Part shown: positions 1 through 11,304 of the stretch, piece after piece | Layout of the letters: the number at the start of each line of letters is the position of its first letter | Position numbering within the stretch: position 1 is the first letter of the stretch | Origin: Aselliscus stoliczkanus | Taxonomy: Eukaryota; Chordata; Mammalia; Chiroptera; Hipposideridae | Length of the DNA stretch: 64,000 nucleotides | Direction of reading: 5' to 3' | Assembly (NCBI GenBank): GCA_033961575.1 | Contig: CM066730.1 | Span: 116,277,523-116,341,522, forward strand | Translations under genes and position numbers: made by a program | Notes under the pieces: generated by a model | What the model saw: only the letters and a program-made list of their open reading frames with translations | Told to the model about the DNA's origin: nothing | The model's database searches: none

Positions 1-267
1 GTACTTAAAAACAGTGCTAAGTACTGCAAAGGAAAATGATGCCTTACCTCAAAAGGTTGTAAAACGTTAATATGAGACTTTAGCTGGAAAAGACCTAATT
101 AACAGTTCTTCGATTAAACACTTATGAAAGAGTAGGCAATAAATGTTTGTTAATCAAATGATAAATAACTGGTCTAACATGGGGTTACCAGAGACCCTCC
201 CCAAGCAGGAAGGAGGGAGGTTGGCATTGAGTCCGACCTAGACTAGAAGTCTTCAAACCTCTGCTTC
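1..267. other. Unassigned leading sequence
   Basis: AT-rich sequence with no long open frame and no repeat that I recognise. It leads into the target site of the first long SINE. The stretch just before that SINE may be part of an old MIR that the SINE split, because MIR-like text resumes after it. Confidence 0.4.
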
Positions 268-279
268 AAAGCTCTGCAG

Positions 280-712
280 GGTCGGCCAAGTAGCGCATTG
301 GTTAAGAGCTGGCTTGGGACGCCAGCGGCCCTGGTTCGGATCCCACATATGAGGGCCAGTGACACTGCCCTCTACAGCTAAGATGGTGAACAACAGCTCC
401 ACCTGGAGCTGGGCTGCCTTGAGTCCCCGAGATGGCGTTAGCTGCAGCCTCTGCTGCAGTGGGCTGCCATAGTCTACAGTGAGTGGCCAGCAGCCAGCGT
501 CAGCTGCCAAGAGCCACTGTGAGCGGCCGTCCAGAGGCCGGCAACTGATCTGCCTCACCCAAGAAGAGCGCAATGATGATACCAACCAGTGAAGCAATGT
601 CCTCCACAACTAGACTGAAGAACAAAAGGACAGCGACTTGTCCGTTTCCCTTCCCCGGTTCTCCAATGCTGTTCCCCTCCCCCAATTCCTCAATAAAATC
701 TTTAAAAGAAAA
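280..712 (+). mobile_element. Long composite tRNA-derived SINE (copy A)
   Basis: The head is tRNA-like, with a clear pol III B-box-like motif GGTTCGGATCC at 333-343. A G+C-rich middle follows, then a CCTCCACAACTAGACTGAAG-type module, a C-rich block and an AATAAAATCTTT tail. The flanking duplication is AAAGCTCTGCAG (268-279) and AAAGCTCTACAG (713-724), one mismatch. Open frames across it on the minus strand are by-products of the G+C-rich body, not genes. It is a bat SINE by style; the family name is not certain. Confidence 0.9.
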
Positions 713-724
713 AAAGCTCTACAG

Positions 725-860
725 CTGAGGGCTAGTAGGTAATCACTGTGGACTTCAGGATTGCTATCTGTAAAATGGAGATAATGCTGCTCTCATTCAA
801 CCACTGTTGTGTTGATGTTTAAATAAAGTAACAAATGTGTGAAAGCATCCTGTAAGGATC
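725..860 (+). repeat. MIR fragment
   Basis: The text runs through a CTGTAAAATGGAGATAATGCT-like core and a following ATTAAATAAAGTAA-like part, the order seen in mammalian-wide interspersed repeats. It is heavily diverged. It starts right after the SINE target duplication, so the SINE probably landed in this MIR. Confidence 0.55.
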
Positions 861-1264
861 ATGGTTGTGAGTATTACATAGTGGCTGCCTATGAACTCTA
901 AACTCTAAACTCAGCATCAGTAAGAATTGGGCCACAGAGCGCTCTGCCACACCCCTAAGGTGGGCTCCTGGTTCCATAATCCTCTGCAGAAGCCTTAGAA
1001 CCAGCCCGTGGAGTCCCATGGCCTGCCTGAGATGGCTCTCAGAGCTTTGATAGTAGGGTCTACAGAAGTGACACAGAGTGTGCCTGGCTTTTTACCCCAT
1101 GTTAAGGGACTAGCTAGTTTATGGAACTCCTGGGGAGAAGCCTCTAGCTTTGAGAAACACAGAGACCAGCAGACTCATATAGGCAAATATGCACCTTATA
1201 AGTAGAGTTTGGGAGTGAGATAGGCTCTCAGCACACACATGACTACCACTTACTGCGTGCTATG

Positions 1265-1425
1265 TGTGCTGCTTTGTCTACCCTACTTTATCTCACCCAT
1301 ACAACTGAGGAGAGCTTACCTGACTTAAGGTTAAACAGTTGCTAGCTAGTGAAGCTGAGATGGAAAAGCAGGTCTTTCTGACTCCAAAGTCCAAGCTTTT
1401 GACCACCATACCATACAGAAGGCAT
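1265..1425 (-). repeat. MIR fragment
   Basis: Reading on the plus strand, an ACAACTGAGGAGAG part, a TTAAACAGTTGCTAGCTAGT part and a CTGACTCCAAAGTCCAAGCT part follow in the order of a reverse-complement MIR. The piece is old and diverged. Confidence 0.6.
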
Positions 1426-1429
1426 GAAC

Positions 1430-3046
1430 TGCCGTGCCACCCATTAGAGAATTGAGGTTATTGAGACCCTACTGATACAAAACCACACCACAGCCTTGAT
1501 GCCACCAAAGGGCAGCTGTCCACCCATTACTGAGGACGCAAATAAGAACGAGAGACAAAGGTTTCTCTTTCTGAAGACAGGGTTTCCGCTCAGCAAGTAC
1601 TTATCCCTCTACCCCTCATCCATGGGGCCAGCCCAGAATCCATCCCCAACCAGGAGAATCACAGAGGGGCTGGCCAGTGTCCCCAGCATGCATTTAGTCT
1701 GGGCTTGATATTTGCATAAGCAACTCATGGAGGACTTTAACCTTAACTGAATAAGTCTGAACAGGAATCCTGGGAACAGCCCCAGCCCAAGGGGCTATTG
1801 CTCCCTGACTTGTCAGAGTAAAACTCAAGGATTAATTCCATCCATACACCTACACTAACTAGTGTTCAGTCTCTCCAGAGTAGAACTGATGGGGAAATTA
1901 CATGAAAGACATATAAGAGAGAGGGACAGAGATTGTCACTATTCTGGAAATAGATGTTATTCGTACTCTGTGTGTGTCTCAGTTGGTAACCCCAAGTCAA
2001 CAAGACAAGCAACAATACAAACCATGATACAAGAAGTGCCACAAGCAAACTGCAACTTGTCTGACACCTGTGCACCTGCGTTTTGGTGGAGAGAGTGGGA
2101 ATGCACACAGATGTACGCCTGGGCCTTGTTCTCCCTGTTTCTTAGAGGAGGGAGTGTAGGATGACATGCCTGGCTTTGGGTCCCAGCTTCCTTTAGCCCC
2201 AGAACTAAGACGCTTAACTTTTGTGATGGCTTGGGTAAGCCCTTGGCTCCTTACCCTGCTGCTCTCTTCAGTCTTGCTCTTTAGGACCAATGTTACCCAT
2301 GCTCAAGAGAAATCAGTGCATTACCCATGCCATTGCTCCTGTTTATGCAGATCTGATTTTATTCTTATAAATACCTGCTCTCCCCTCCATAGAGGGCTAG
2401 AATCCTGCCCCTATACTCCAGTCCCATGGGGACCTGCCTCTGGCTAGCTTTGACTTCTGGGGCCTGCTGTCGGCCTTTCTCTCTACCGCCACCCACCTGT
2501 TCACACCTATCAACCTCACCTCCACCTGGTTCCTACCACCGTGCTTTCCAGAGATTCTGCCTTACCGTGTGGACTTTTACATATCAAACATGTGTCTCCA
2601 AGTGCCTGGGTCTAGTTTTCAGGTTCCTTTCAGGACCCCCATCCAGTGTGAACCACCTTCTCTCAGCTAATCCTTTCGCCCGCAATAAACAGCAATAATA
2701 ATATCATTTATCACTTATTTATTGTGCATCAACGCTTTCAGTCCATCATTCTCGCCAGCTGTCTTGGTCCCTTTCCAAGCTCTTGGAGCAGTCTGGCTAT
2801 TAGCAGAGGGAATTAATGGGTCAGTGGGTTAAGTCTGATCATTTTTGCTGTTGGCCCTTGCTCATTTCATATGCTGAAGTTGTACCCTGGTTCCATTAAC
2901 TGGGTTTATATTTTCACCCCTTTTGGTGGTTCCTGCCTGGATCCCCATGAAAGACCTCAAGACTGACCTGTACTCCTTGAGTGAGAGAATCCCTGAAACT
3001 CACTGCCTAGCCATCTGGTGCCATGTTGTGCCAGGCCTCTTATACA
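1430..3046. other. No gene or recognised repeat
   Basis: Mixed-composition sequence. Several short open frames (for example 1496-1708, 1862-2164 and 2166-2698) overlap on both strands. None has a recognisable domain, and none is bounded by convincing splice signals. I see nothing here that supports a gene. Confidence 0.4.
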
Positions 3047-3054
3047 CAGGGTGC

Positions 3055-3623
3055 CAAAAAACAACACAAAACACAGGAAATGTATAAAAATAGTTTTGAC
3101 AACTGAGACGATTCATTTTAATTTGTTTAATTAAATACAGTAAGATTACTTTTCTACCAGCAAATGCCAATTTACTAAACTGTGCTACAGTCAGTTTAGT
3201 GAGAATTCCAAGAACAAATTTATTTATTTACTTGTTAACTGAGCCAGAAAAGTAGCATTTAATTGATAGCTAATAGGAGGTGGGGAAGGAGAATGAAAAT
3301 GAAGTATGCTGTCAAGTCACCTTACCCTAAACTTCCTAATAGGTTGAACCTAATAAATACTTCAAAACATAGAAGTATGTGTTGAATCTGAGGTGCAGTG
3401 AGCAGAATGGCCCACCAGGGCAAGGCCAGTGACCAGGGATGGTTCCAAGTGTGGGCAGAAGGAAGACGAGTCAGAATGGCAGCAGCATCAGAGGTCCCAG
3501 CAAAAGGAACCAGGCTGATAGGTTCACCCCAGCATAAGGCAGGCTGATGTTTAGCCTGACATATTTACCAGGCAGATATACCAGGGGTGCCAAAAAAATG
3601 TATCCAAGTGGACACTTTGGTCA
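3055..3623. repeat. Left arm of a 1.19-kb palindrome
   Basis: Every base from 3055 to 3623 pairs with 3674-4242 (position sum 7297) except 3074/4223 and 3113/4184. That is 567 of 569 identical with no gap. The outer edge abuts CAGGGTGCC (3047-3055), which resembles the start of a mariner-type terminal repeat. Most of the arm is not a repeat I recognise; its inner 43 bp belong to the mariner-like MITE. Confidence 0.97.
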
Positions 3624-3716
3624 GCATTGCTCAGGCTCTAGTTTGCCGTAATCAGAAGTCTCTGGACGCTGATTGACCAAAGTGTCCACTTGGATACATT
3701 TTTTTGGCACCCCTGG
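3581..3716. mobile_element. Mariner-like MITE at the palindrome centre
   Basis: A 136-bp element with 43-bp perfect terminal inverted repeats that begin CCAGGGGTGCCAAAAAAATG. It is bounded on both sides by TA, the target of Tc1/mariner transposases. The 50-bp interior (3624-3673) is not palindromic and resembles the internal sequence of bat mariner-type elements as I recall them. No transposase frame is present, so it is non-autonomous. Because the flanks are also palindromic, the TA pair could be a by-product of the larger palindrome rather than a true target duplication. Confidence 0.65.
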
Positions 3717-4242
3717 TATATCTGCCTGGTAAATATGTCAGGCTAAACATCAGCCTGCCTTATGCTGGGGTGAACCTATCAGCCTGGTTCCTTTTGCTGG
3801 GACCTCTGATGCTGCTGCCATTCTGACTCGTCTTCCTTCTGCCCACACTTGGAACCATCCCTGGTCACTGGCCTTGCCCTGGTGGGCCATTCTGCTCACT
3901 GCACCTCAGATTCAACACATACTTCTATGTTTTGAAGTATTTATTAGGTTCAACCTATTAGGAAGTTTAGGGTAAGGTGACTTGACAGCATACTTCATTT
4001 TCATTCTCCTTCCCCACCTCCTATTAGCTATCAATTAAATGCTACTTTTCTGGCTCAGTTAACAAGTAAATAAATAAATTTGTTCTTGGAATTCTCACTA
4101 AACTGACTGTAGCACAGTTTAGTAAATTGGCATTTGCTGGTAGAAAAGTAATCTTACTGTATTTAATTAAACAAATTAAAATGTATCGTCTCAGTTGTCA
4201 AAACTATTTTTATACATTTCCTATGTTTTGTGTTGTTTTTTG
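3674..4242. repeat. Right arm of the 1.19-kb palindrome
   Basis: Reverse complement of the left arm with two substitutions, both within the outer 65 bp. Pairing stops abruptly at 4242: beyond it the right side reads TAGAAG, where the partner of the left side would read GCACCCTG. The sharp outer edge and lack of indels point to a recent fold-back duplication or strong homogenisation. Confidence 0.97.
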
Positions 4243-4249
4243 TAGAAGA

Positions 4250-6637
4250 AAAATTGTTCACATTATTGTAATTCCATATAGTTCAAACCCAGAACAAAGG
4301 AAGTGATGCAGATCCTTTAGCAGAAAGGTCATTTGAGTCATTGGAGTGTCCTGAACCATAGTGGGGACTTAGAGCTGCTGTTGGTGCACAGCACATTTCT
4401 TCAGATTGTGACACCACTCGTTTATGTAGATATTTTTCCATGTGAATATTTGCACTGCAGGAGAGCGATAGAGAGACATTCACTTATAAACAAAGGTGGG
4501 TGGTGTGAGGAGGAAATGAATCCTTCATAGAACTCTAAAATACACCAGATTCTCACAACCTCTTGCTCAATAATTCCTGCCATTCTTTATTCTTTAGAAC
4601 AGAAGTGATTGAGAGAATTAAAGAGCAGGCTTAGCAATAATAAAAATGTGAATTCTGATAGGTGTTCCAGGACAACAACTTCAAACAAATAGACCTCGAT
4701 GTTCTCATAGGAAAGGATGAAAGATTCTGACTCCAGATCAAAATTGGTTGATACTTACTGCTGAACACACAGCACCATGCAAGGTCTCCGTGTCTTCCTT
4801 GGGTTGATTAGAATAAGTGATAAGGAGAAGGGGCACAGCCAGCTTGTTTTGATGACTGAGTGTGAAGGAAGAAGGTAGTTTTGCAGAGGAGAAATCTTTC
4901 CAGGGTTCCCGTTGAGAATTAGCCTGTTGATGAGGAAATTCAGAGAACAAAGGCCAGTGTAGCTTTTGGTTAACATTTTGCATAATTCAGACTGACTAAA
5001 CCTACAATTCCTGGTAACTCAATTTGAATCTTTGGCAAGCTTTGGAACTAGATAGGGGGTTATCAAATCTACCTCCAGGCTAAAACTAGCAATCGTATTA
5101 TTGAGTCAGTGATTTTGCATTCTAGTCAGATTTTTTTAGGGTTCTTGCAAACCAGAGACCTATCCACATCTACTGCAAGAAAAAGGAGGAAGATTACAAG
5201 GATATATGCACATTGAAACCACAGAGTCATTAAGAACATGGAGTCTGTCTCTTTTTCCTCATGCTCTGTCCTCTCCATAATGCTCTGTTTTGTTTCCTCA
5301 TAACTTCTGCTTCTTAGTGGTCTAGAATTTACCTCATATCCCTTTAACTTAGCTGCCATGTCAATCTGACTCAGACCTCTAGTTTCATAATTTCAAATTC
5401 CCAGATGGGGAGTCTCATGGGTCCTTACTAATTTTTTGAGCCAGGCAACCAAGCCATAGGTAGTTTAGTCAGCCTAAGAATAGACTGGATTTGTCAAGAA
5501 CCCAATATTTTGTTCAATCAGCTCTGCTTCGGGGTCAAAGGCCAGAGTTAGTTTGCTTAGAGCAGCAGAGTCTGTGGACAGAGCAGATTCCTGCATATAA
5601 ATAGACACGCAATGGTTAGTGTCTCCTGCTAGGAAGTGAATTTGAACACTGAACTGTAGTGAAAAAACAAAACAATGCTCTGGGTGGAGAACACAGTCTG
5701 CCCTTTTTGCCCTTCAAGTTTTGAAATTCAATGATGATGACCTTTTCTTTCCTGTTAAAAGGGGCCTGTCCTATATCCTTTCAGTGAGAACACTTCTCCC
5801 CTGCCCCCTGGTAAAAACTAAGATGTGAAAAACTGCCAGGAGAATAGCAACTGAGAAGAAAAAGGGTAAATGGAAAGAGAGAAGTAGAAGAAGAATGGGG
5901 GACACACTGGCTGGAAACGAGATCCTCAATTTCCACTCAGAAACTTGGTGCATGTCCATGATGCCAAGCCATAAATTAAATGACTGGGGTGGGTGATAGG
6001 AGGTTTGAGCGAGAGGAAGAGGGAAGGAGGTGGGGATAAAACATGAGGGAAGACAACATGAAGGGGAGGATTTTGGATAGCGGGCCTTAGAAGATGGGGA
6101 TTCCACCTTGATGTCTTTGAAATAACATTGCCAAAGGATAAGACAAACGGTGGACTTAAAATGGAGATGAACAATTGAGCCAGGCTGGCTTCCAGTTTTC
6201 CCTCATCCTGAAAGCACTCCAGTAGACAAGCTCATGAGCAATCTCTGAGGCAATACAGCTCAGCGTGAGTGTCTCAACTTCTAACTGCTTCCAATTAGAG
6301 AGATACCAGAAAACAAGCATTTGGATATTCCAGATGTCTGTACTGGGCTGTAATACCTTGGTTTGTCATTCTAACCAATGGTCAGAATTGCAGATGACAT
6401 TTAACTGTTGGGATAAGTTCATCTGGCTTTAAATATAAAATGTATTTTCATTGAGCATATACCCTAATTTAGGAAGGAGAGAAAGATCTCTTTATTCTTT
6501 TGCATATTTTAACTTCTAATATTATCTGTCTCTTCCAATTTGATATCCTATGGTCTTGTCTGCAAAGCCACATATGTCAAGTTCCTAAATATTTGGTCTT
6601 GGACACAGTGCTTACCTTGCACAAATCACTAATCTTT
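4250..6637. other. No gene or recognised repeat
   Basis: AT-rich, with scattered short open frames on both strands (for example 4738-4983, 5126-5359 and 5771-6106 on the minus strand). They show no domain, no similarity I recognise and no splice context. A purine-rich patch at about 5850-6080 accounts for the proline/serine-rich minus-strand frames. Confidence 0.4.
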
Positions 6638-6650
6638 TACCCTTCTTTCT

Positions 6651-7159
6651 TTTTTCTTTTTTTTTTAATTGGGGAATTGGGGGAGGGTAACAGTGTTGGG
6701 GACTTGAAGAGGGAGACCAGCCAAATTGTTGTTCTTCAATCTTAGTTGTGGAGGGCACCAGTCGTCATCTGGCTTCCCATTTGCAGCTCGTGGCCTCTAA
6801 GCTCAAGGTGCTGAGTTCAGTCTTAGTTGCAGGTGGGAGTAGCCACCATCCCATGAGGGAGTTGAACCAGCAGCCTTGTTGTTAAGAGTGCACACTCTGT
6901 CCTCTGAGCCATCCAGGTGGCAGCTCAGTTCAAGGTGCCAAGTTCAGTCTTAGTTGTTGCCGGGTGTAGCCCACCATCGAACAGGCAATAGTCTTGTTGT
7001 TAAGAGCACATGCTCTCACCAGCTGAACCATCCTGCCACCTGTTGGCAGCTCAGCGGCAGCTCAGCTCAGGCGCAGCATCACTGGCCCATGTGGGAATTG
7101 AACCGGCAGCTCGCGCTCTTAAGCTAACACTTAACCAACTGAGCCACTCTGATGGCCCC
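6651..7159 (-). mobile_element. Multi-unit tRNA-derived SINE (copy B)
   Basis: On the minus strand it has repeated tRNA-like units, each with a GGCTCAG-type A-box region and a GGTTC-type B-box region, then linkers and a CCCCCAATTCCCCAAT end with an A-rich tail. The target duplication TACCCTTCTTTCT is exact (6638-6650 and 7160-7172). Three heads can be counted, so it is a dimer/trimer of the VES-like type, unlike copy A. Confidence 0.9.
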
Positions 7160-7364
7160 TACCCTTCTTTCTTGACAATTAAAAAAGGGTCTGCCTGCTG
7201 AACTCTTGAATTTGTTCTACTAAACCTAGCTCAGACACTCCTTATCCTTGAAGCTTTCACAAAATCCTAAAGTTACTGTGTTCCTATATTTTGGTCAGCA
7301 CATACCACTCTGTATTGTAATTACTGATCTGCATGATAACCTCCCCTCCCCCAGTCATCTATGA

Positions 7365-7475
7365 ATTCTCTTCCTACATCACCTGTGACTTTTTCACTTC
7401 CAAGCCTCCAACACCAAGCACAGTGTGACTGGCCCACAGTCAGTAATCAATGAATGTTAGTTGAACTGAATGGAC
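7365..7475 (+). repeat. L2 or MIR 3'-end fragment
   Basis: The text runs through ACACCAAGCACAGTG, then CAGTCAGTAATCAATGAATG, the usual order of an L2/MIR 3' end with a GAATGAATG-like terminus. Diverged and short. Confidence 0.5.
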
Positions 7476-7564
7476 TATATATGTTCAATACGGTTTGGCA
7501 ATCACAATATTCTCTGGGCCCCTTCTTGTAAGTGGCAACTTTGGTGTAGAAGGATGAACAAAGG

Positions 7565-7970
7565 AGTTGGAGTCAGGACCCTGTGTTCCAGCCCTTGCTT
7601 TGTTCTTTAGGAATGGGTGGCATTGGTCACAGTCTCTCTGAGCTTCGGTTTTCGTATATGTGAAATAGGGTTAATGATTCCTGTTGCTTGAGGTTTTTGT
7701 GAAGATGCAATGAAAAAAAAATGTGAAAAGTCTTTATAAACTGCTGTATATAAGCAACATAACATCAGAAGCATCCTTTTGGAGTTTCAAAAAATAATCC
7801 CCCTTAGATGTGCTCACCAAGACACATCTGCCTTCTGCCAAACCCTACTCTAGAGATGAAAGCCATGCTGTTGTGAGAACAATAAACACGAAACATCTGG
7901 GATACTGCCTAGCATATAGTAGTCACTTGTGAGTGATAGCTGCCATTACTGTTGTCACTACTGTTATTAG
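7565..7970 (+). repeat. MIR fragment(s)
   Basis: A sense MIR-like body runs from about 7565 to 7740: CAGTCTCTCTGAGCTTCGGT, then a GTGAAATAGGGTTAATGATT part and a GTGAAGATGCAATGAAA part. A second end-like piece follows at 7870-7965 (ACTGCCTAGCATATAGTAGT). They may be one element split by a short insert, or two copies. Confidence 0.55.
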
Positions 7971-7974
7971 GATA

Positions 7975-9762
7975 AGGTATCATTTTCTTGGCTGGCCCCA
8001 AGGGAATCAGTTGAGTTAGCTGAAGAGTAGCAAGTCTTCAGTTTTTATACAGTTCTGTAACCCTCTATCCCTGAACAAGCAGCTGGTTTCTTGTCTCCTT
8101 TGTAGTCTAGTTTTATTCACTTGTGTGCTGTCAGGATGACTTTGAGTGCAGGGAAGAGGAGCTGTAAAAATCCAGGTGAGCGTGGCTATCCTCTTGAGCA
8201 TGTGCTTTAATTTCCTTATTATCTGTATCTGTCAGACAGTGGAGTCTCTACTGAGAATGGTGAGGCTACAAAAATGTCTGCATTTATCTGCCAGGCTGAT
8301 AAGCTACTTTATTTGGAAGTCAGGGTGGAGATGGAATCCTTTCAACTACTTGATGCCATTGAGCCTTGTTAATTTGTGAAAGGGTTTTGTATTTGTCCTC
8401 TTTCTTTCTTTCTTTACTTTTTTTTCTTTTCTTTTTTTTTTTTTAACCATTCTTAATTTTCCAATCCTGCTTTTTGTTGGCTTCAAATTTGCTCACCCAA
8501 GTCCTGCCAGCTTTAGTTGGAAGGAATATATTTCCGAGCTTAGTTGGACATCAGTTTTTTTGGGGTCCTGCCCAGACTTTTGACAGAGAAGCTAGTGTTA
8601 AGGGGGTTGATGGCGTCTAGACAGTAAAATCAGAAACTGTGTAATTTATGTTGTATTACAGACATCCACTTCCCGGATTGGAAAACGGAAACTTGTTTTT
8701 ATCTAAGGAAGTTATATTAAAAACCAAAGCCCCTGGGTATTTCTGACCTATGAAATGCTGGAGCTTGAACAATTTTACATAACATTCTCCAGCCCCTTCA
8801 AAGACAAGAATTATTGAGAATATTACTGTGTAGACCCAGAGACGAGAAATAAACTTCCAAGTCTCTGGAGACAATTCATAGTGATCTTTCCTGGCTACTC
8901 ATCACTTATTAGACCCCAATAAGCTCACAGTGCAATTGGGGTGCTACACATCGGTTTCCAAGAGATATTGGAAAGTTGGAGAGGAGAGAGGCTAAGAGCT
9001 AAAGAGGATGGAGATGTTTGAAACTGTAAAGAAGATAGAAGATTTGACTTGGGGATCAAAAAAAAAAAAAAATCAAACTTTGCCTTAAAGAAAAAAGCAT
9101 GCCCTTGATTAGGAAAAAGTATAATAAAAAAATGTAAAATGCCTCAATTGTACCAGAATATTTCATGTTTCTTTGTAGGTTAATGCTCATAAACATGAGA
9201 GACTTAGTATTCATTATTGTGGGCAAAAATGGAAAGACAAAATCATAAGAAGCTAGGCAAAGTTTATGTGGAACTAAAGGTTTTTAAAACCCAGGAAAGC
9301 TTTTGTTTTGTTTTTACTTGGATAATTATCCAGGTCTTCAGTTAAAACTCTGTTTCTTTCAGAAGTGTATAAATTCCTCAACGCAGAGCTATGACACATC
9401 ATATCAAAGGCTGCTATCTGAACTGTTTTATTAGTAGAACACATGCATTTAAAATGCTGTAGTCTTACTGGAATTATGAATTAAACTTTGCTATTCTATC
9501 ATTCTTTTTAAAATATCTTTTTAAAATATCTCTTAAAATAAGAAAGTTAATCATCCAACTTCATTCATCACCAAGGAATTGTCTTGTTATCCTTATCAGG
9601 CACTAGGTTACTCTATTAGATTTAAATTTCTGTTTAATCGTTTTCACTGGATTGTTACTAGGTCCTAACAGGTGCTCAACAAGTGTTGATGGAACTGTGT
9701 GTTGAGTTGCTTCTAAATCTTACATGGAAAGCATTTTTTAATGTGTAGTAGCTGAACAATTA
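7975..9762. other. No gene or recognised repeat
   Basis: AT-rich with a pyrimidine-rich tract at about 8398-8445 and an A-run at 9059-9072. The open frames at 8016-8201, 8146-8379 and 8656-8874 are short and lack any domain. A small L3/MIR-like piece may lie near 8900-8945. Confidence 0.35.
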
Positions 9763-9778
9763 AAATTTGTTTGAAAGA

Positions 9779-10414
9779 TGGGCCTGTCGAGTGGCTCAGT
9801 TGTTTGGGAGTTGGCTTAGAGCGCGTGCTCTGAGCAACAGGACCCTGGTTTGATTCCTACATGGGCCAGTGAACACTGAGCCCTAGCTGAGCTGCCAACA
9901 GGTTACAGGATGGCTCAGCTGGTATAACAATGAAGATTGCCTGTTCAGTGGTGGGCTATGCCCACCCGTTACTTAGACTGAACTTGGCACCTTGAGCTGA
10001 GCTGCCACCCGGATGGCTCAGTGGATCGGGCGTGCGCTCTTAACAACAAGGCTGCTGGTTCGACTCCCACATGGGATGGTGGTTATGCCCACCTGCAACT
10101 AAGACTGAACTCAGCACCTTGAGCTGAGCTGCCTCCCAGATGTCTCAGTGGATAGAGTGTGCGCTCTTAAAAAGGCTGCTGGTTCTACTCCTGCATAGGA
10201 TGGTGGCTACACCCACCCACAACTAAGATTGAACAGAGCACCTTGAGCTTAGAGGCCACGAGCTGCAAATGGGAAGCCAGATGGCGACTGGCGCCCTCCA
10301 TAATGAAGATTGAAGAACAACTTGGCTGGTCCCCTCCCCCAGTTCCCCAACGCTGTTCCTCTCCCCCAATTCCCCAATAAAAGCTTTAAAAAACAGGAAA
10401 ACAAAATAAAACTA
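9779..10414 (+). mobile_element. Multi-unit tRNA-derived SINE (copy C)
   Basis: Three tRNA-like heads can be read (starting near 9780, 10004 and 10125), each with a GGCTCAG/GTCTCAG A-box-like part and a GGTTC B-box-like part. A C-rich block and an AATAAAAGCTTTAAA tail follow. The target duplication is AAATTTGTTTGAAAGA (9763-9778) and AAATTTGTGTGAAAGA (10415-10430), one mismatch. It matches copy B in architecture, on the opposite strand. Confidence 0.9.
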
Positions 10415-10430
10415 AATTTGTGTGAAAGAC

Positions 10431-10920
10431 CAGAGAGTTTCAGAAATATTTGACATTAGATATTAATAATAGATATTAGGAAATACAAAAAAGTATAACA
10501 TACAATGTACTGATTGTTAACTACTCGTGATATGTATAATATGCAGAACTCTGTGTAGCAGGCAGGATTGTGATGAAAGCCATTTCCATAGCATTGTTTG
10601 TGGCCCTTTGGCAGGAACACTTGGAGATCAGAATTGCATCGAATACTTGGGAATCTGAATTCACTTGCTCAACATGTCACCTGAGTTTAGAATGTTTCAG
10701 TTGCTGGCTTCCCACAGTGACAGTCTACATTCTTCAGTTCTTTCCGCAGTTGTAGCACAACGCTGAGAATATGGAGGATACAGTGGGAAATTCTTGATTC
10801 ACCTGTAAGAATTGTCTGTATAAAAAAATGCTTTGGTAACCAGCATGAGCTGGAACATTGGTATTTCACTACTGCTGATTATGGTAAAAATACAATGATG
10901 GGAAAACTGCAGAAATGGCA
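10431..10920. other. No gene or recognised repeat
   Basis: Two short overlapping frames (10570-10755 plus, 10687-10869 minus) have no domain and no splice context. No repeat is recognised. Confidence 0.35.
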
Positions 10921-10924
10921 ATAA

Positions 10925-11140
10925 TAACAGTCACCATTAATTAAGTACTTACTGTCAGCTCACTTAATCTTTCCAACAAGCCTGTGAACTTGATATTATG
11001 ATCACAGTTTTCCAGATGTGCAAATTGAGTCCTGGGACGTTCATTAAGTAACTTGACTAAGACCACAACCTTAGTAAAGACTGAAGTTACTTAGATTCAA
11101 ATTGGCCTGCCTTGAGTCCAAGATCCATTGTCTTAATTAT
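10925..11140 (-). repeat. MIR-type fragment
   Basis: On the plus strand it shows a TTAAGTACTTACTGTCAGCT part, a CACTTAATCTTTCCAACAAG part, a CCAGATGTGCAAATTGAG part and a TTAAGTAACTTGACTAAGAC part. This is the reverse-complement order of a MIR. Confidence 0.6.
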
Positions 11141-11304
11141 CATTCTGTTATAGAACCTTTTATTCACCTTCTTCACTAGTTTCTCATAAGAAGTTATAGT
11201 CTGGCTTACCCTATAGTCTCCTCAGCAGAACTCCAGCAGCCATATATCATACCTCGAAAGCTAAGGGCCCTTTGAAAATAGATCTTCCCTCATCATCATC
11301 TTGA

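Noticed and set aside
5771..6174. Proline/serine/leucine-rich minus-strand frames
   Set aside because: They follow from the purine-rich plus strand at 5850-6080 and overlap each other in different frames.
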